From NCBI GenBank assembly GCA_028023455.1, contig JAQFVV010012508.1:2351877-2415876 (forward strand): a stretch of 64,000 nucleotides of DNA, given 5' to 3'. The DNA is from Epiperipatus broadwayi (taxonomy: Eukaryota > Onychophora > Udeonychophora > Euonychophora > Peripatidae). The translations under genes were made by a program, and so were the position numbers. Positions 60,911 to 64,000 of this stretch are shown one piece after another (within the stretch, counting starts at the first letter, position 1; each line of letters starts with the position of its first letter). Under the pieces are notes generated by a model. That model did no database searches and had not been told where the DNA came from. It saw only the letters and a list, made by a program, of their open reading frames with translations.

Positions 60911-61289
60911 TATCCTATTTTATAGAAAATTTTATATAGAATAATTTTAGAGCATACAAAGTGCTCTCATATTAAATGTCAAAACTTATGATTTATGAAT
61001 AAATTTAAAATTAATAACTTTAAAAATGTTAAATTCATTTTTACTTTATGGCAAATATATTTTCTTAGTTTTATTATTATTATTTTTTATATGTTAGCTT
61101 TATGGAGCATTTAATATTTTTTATTATTTTATATATGATATACTGTTACTGTGAAAATCAGATTTTTAAGTAAATATCATAAAAACTTAAATATGACATT
61201 TTCAGTATTTATTGTCATAAGATATTCACGAATGTTAATGGTTAGTTGAGAAACTTTTTTTACACATGTTAATAACAACACAACGTCAT

Positions 61290-61622
61290 CATTGTCAACC
61301 ATTATCAGTCCACTGCAGGATGAAGGTCTCTCCAAGTTCAATTCATCTTCTCTAGCCTCTTCTCCACATCACCCCTGCACACTTCTTTATTTCATCCATT
61401 TATCTTATGTGTGGTCTCTTTCTGATTCTTTTACAATCTCTTGAAATCCAGTGTAAGATTTCAATTGCCTATCTTTTATCACCTCTTCTAGCAGTATGTC
61501 TAGTCCAACTCCACTTTAATCTTTTAATTTGTTCAACGTCTGTAACACCTGTTTGTTCTCTTACTCATATATTGTTTTCAATCTCTTCTTGTTACTCCTA
61601 ACGTGCATCTCTCCATTCTCTG
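61290..61622 (-). mobile_element. LINE 3' fragment (RTE-like)
   Basis: Minus strand ends in the GATGATG-type tail and covers the C-terminal coding region (counterpart of 12130-12430). 5'-truncated near 61622. Confidence 0.82.
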
Positions 61623-61638
61623 AGTATAACAGATTTAT

Positions 61639-61735
61639 TTGTCAAGCGTTGGTGGCCTAGTGGTTAGCATAGGTGCCTTCCAAGCAGCCGGCCCAGGTTC
61701 GCTTCTTGGTCAAAGCATGTGACATATGGGGGAAA
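61639..61735 (+). repeat. tRNA-derived SINE with GGGGG-A tail
   Basis: GGTGGCCTAGTGGTTAGCAT and CAGGTTCGCTTCTTGG are the A and B box regions; the end is GTGACATATGGGGGAAAAAA. Most similar to the copy at 43281. It abuts the truncated LINE at 61622. Confidence 0.85.
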
Positions 61736-62107
61736 AAAGACAAAGCATAGATTTACTTAAGTTGAGGTCCTACTGTATTTTTATATTTTAGTCCGCTTTA
61801 GAAATATCTAAAAAAAATTTAATTGAACAAGAACATTATGCGAATAATTAATTATATTGGTAAATACTGTCTCAACAACATTAACAATATTCTAATAGAC
61901 AAATTTTCTCCATTATAAACTACTTCTCTTGTGTTTCAAGAATTCACTTTTTTCCCTTCCTATTTTTTTTTACAATACCAATATAATATTAATAATCCTC
62001 AAAATACATGTGAAATGGAATTCTTTTTCGTAGGAATTTGTTTAATAAATATTGTTTTTTTTATCCAATCATTTACATTGTTAATTTTATTCTTTCACTT
62101 TTTTTTT

Positions 62108-62214
62108 TTCATGTCATAGCATTGGCCGGGACGTAAACCCACAACCGTCTGCAACCAACTACTTGCTTGCAAGGCAGCTGCGATGATCTCTCGGCTAACA
62201 ATGCTTGACTTCTT
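62108..62214 (-). repeat. tRNA-derived SINE
   Basis: Minus strand: TTGTTAGCCGAGAGATCATC and GTGGGTTTACGTCCCGG, end CTATGACATG plus A tail. Most similar to the copy at 17545. CTTTCA lies at both sides. Confidence 0.85.
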
Positions 62215-62492
62215 TCAGTTTATTGTTTCAGTTCTTCGAATCCACACATTTCCAATCTTTTCTTTGTTCTTTTTCTAATTGTCCTTGTCTCTGCTTACAT
62301 AATGCTAAATTCAAACAAAAAAATTTACAAGCTGTTTTTTTTTTTTAATTCAATTTTAATAGGCTATAAAATGATAATTATAATTTACCTTTATTGAATA
62401 GTCTATTGCTATTGTTATTCTCATTCTATCATTTTTTTAGCACTACTTTCACAATCAATTATCCAATCTTCCAAATATTGAAAAGGATTAAC

Positions 62493-62730
62493 CTGCTTTA
62501 AAACTATTTGCACTGTTATATTTCATCTTTTTATTTGTGTATTTTATTTCATTATTATTTTTAACATTTTTGTTTAATTTTTTATTTTCAACTTTCAAAT
62601 CTATTAGTTCTTCATTGTAGATTTTCAAGTTTATCCTCAATGTTTTTAATTCTCTTGTATCATTTTCTGACACAATTAACCTTTGTTTCTCTAATGCTAT
62701 TCCTATCATTATCAGAGACAGCCATTTAAG
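62493..62730 (-). CDS. Possible coiled-coil exon, unidentified gene
   Basis: An open stretch of 238 nt bounded by ATCTTATTTAG and GCAG|GTTAAT, encoding about 79 residues with IALEKQRLIVSENDTRELKT followed by further L/I-spaced heptad-like segments rich in K, E and N. It has no hallmark of the transposon families in this window. No neighbouring exon was found, and AT-rich DNA gives K/N/I-rich frames by chance, so this is tentative. Confidence 0.25.
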
Positions 62731-62739
62731 CTAAATAAG

Positions 62740-64000
62740 ATATACAATATTTATTACTTGTGTAAGAAACCATTTGATCTTACAAATATTTTCTGATTAA
62801 TATTTAAATTTCATCTCTTTATTAATATTTTTTTTTTATTATAATATTTGTCAAAGCAATTCATTTCATTCTAGTAGATGCCTCTTTAAAGATCAGCAAA
62901 ACAAATAGACCTTTATATACATATGCCTAATATCTTTATTACTTAAAATCTTATATTTTTCATTGTTTTTAATACAAATTCAAAATCTAAAAATTCTAAT
63001 CTTTATAAATAGTTGACTTCAAAGCTTTCTTTGTTTACAACTTTAATTGTGAAGTTTCAATATAAAAATGTCTGTCAATATATAATAATAATAAGCAATA
63101 TACATATTTTAATTTTTCCCCTCATGATGTCTATTTTTTAAATTTATTGATATATTTAAATGTAATTATATTCTATTGAATTATTTAAATGCACCCCCCC
63201 CCCCCGACGATTATCTAATTGTGTAATTAAACAATGATATTTGACCCTTTATCAAGATGACATTTCCATTATTTTTTCTGGTGGCAGTTATTGTCAATAT
63301 TTAACATTTGATTTTAATATTTAAACCTTTATTTTATATGCGAATTCAATAAATCGGACTTTATTTGTTTGAAATGTAAGTTTATAAGCAAAATAATAAT
63401 AATAGTCATATTTGAACTCTGTAAATAATTAAGTGAAGCATTATTATTAAAAGTAAATTAATAAAATCTTTTTATTTGAATTTGATTTATAAAACCTAAA
63501 CTAATTCTTGTTAAGTCATGATAACCTTATGAAATCCTGTTATAGAATGTGAAATTGCATTTATAATTATTAGAATATCATAAAAATTGTATACAATAGA
63601 CTTTGAAAGCATTTAATCAAAAGTTTCCCTTTTACCATTATTTCAATTTTCATAACTTCTACTTCTAAAAATGAACATACTTTAAAAAAAAAAAAATCTC
63701 AAGTGGTAAATATTTAAATCAATGACAGAAATAAAGCAATTTTTTACCTGATCATAAATAACAATGGAATTGTAGTTTACAAATTACATTAATATGCCCA
63801 AAATCAAAGAATCAACTGCTCCGAGTCTAAACATGCAAACATAAAGTTAGAGTAATGAAGGAGAGCAAAGGAAAGCTGAATAATAATGCCATGTCCTTAC
63901 AAAGTTTTTTGGGTCGATAAGCCGATATTTTAAGCATATTCATTTATGTAATATTAATATTTATGTTCTTTATTACTTTTTACAATGCTTTTTTACAACC
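62740..64000. other. AT-rich region to window end
   Basis: A C tract of about 13 bases occurs at 63193-63205 and an A run at 63685-63697. No gene recognised. Confidence 0.45.

Noticed and set aside
61790-61852. Candidate last exon SALEISKKNLIEQEHYANN-stop after an AG
   Set aside because: It lies in sequence repeated near 58930 (AGATTTA(C/T)TTAAGTTG block next to a SINE) and lacks the sororin C-terminal residues.
1-64000. CRISPR arrays, bacterial operons, ribosome binding sites, rRNA
   Set aside because: None seen; the window is animal-type nuclear DNA, and the regular repeats found are transposons or an in-frame minisatellite.

Overview
The window is eukaryotic, and almost certainly from an AT-rich animal genome. 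It is very A+T-rich, has no prokaryote-like gene density, carries GT-AG introns of 5-19 kb, and is packed with decayed animal-type transposable elements: RTE-like and a second class of LINE, Penelope-like elements with GIY-YIG domains, hAT elements, tRNA-derived SINEs and foldback/MITE elements. I cannot name the species. Most long open frames are chance or transposon remnants.

Host genes. One gene can be supported. It lies on the + strand with exons at 6059-6129, 11912-11938 and 30934-31617, all joining in frame. The 27-nt microexon encodes a KEN box. The large exon encodes a basic, low-complexity protein with a four-fold 10-residue repeat, an FGF motif (CFGFNDIL) and two SPVK Cdk-type sites. 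KEN box, then FGF motif, then a basic region is the layout of sororin (CDCA5), the cohesin protector. The first and last exons, including the diagnostic C-terminal domain, were not found. A possible coiled-coil exon lies on the minus strand at 62493-62730.

Layout. 1-6 kb: LINE tail, ordinary AT-rich intron or intergenic DNA, and a hammerhead motif at 5.3 kb. 6-31.6 kb: introns of the sororin-like gene, filled with hammerhead-bearing palindromes (6.6, 8.9 and 15.9 kb), an RTE LINE (12.1-14.8 kb, minus), a second LINE (16.6-19 kb), a rearranged Penelope cluster (19.5-21.6 kb), and several inverted-repeat elements, including a 1.7-kb element with a perfect 8-bp target duplication (25.7-27.4 kb). 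33-36 kb: another hammerhead palindrome, a minus-strand hAT transposase relic and a small hAT element. 39.9-40.2 kb: Ty3/gypsy-type gag relic. 41-48 kb: foldback element, hammerhead palindrome, and a 4.2-kb hAT copy with a ZBED5-like transposase relic. 48-54 kb: LINE relics with a nested pair of inverted Penelope tails. 56-63 kb: an inverted-repeat element with a third hammerhead family, SINEs, palindromes and a LINE tail.

The most interesting result is the set of hammerhead-ribozyme motifs, in three unrelated sequence contexts (A: the palindromic repeat family; B: 5308-5371; C: 56144-56206). Each has the CUGANGA and GAAA core, a short stem III, and a two-part stem I split by an internal loop. 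Two of the three contexts are inverted-repeat elements. Animal hammerheads are known from Penelope elements and retrozymes, and Penelope remnants are present here; carriage in opposite-strand pairs inside palindromes is the unusual part.
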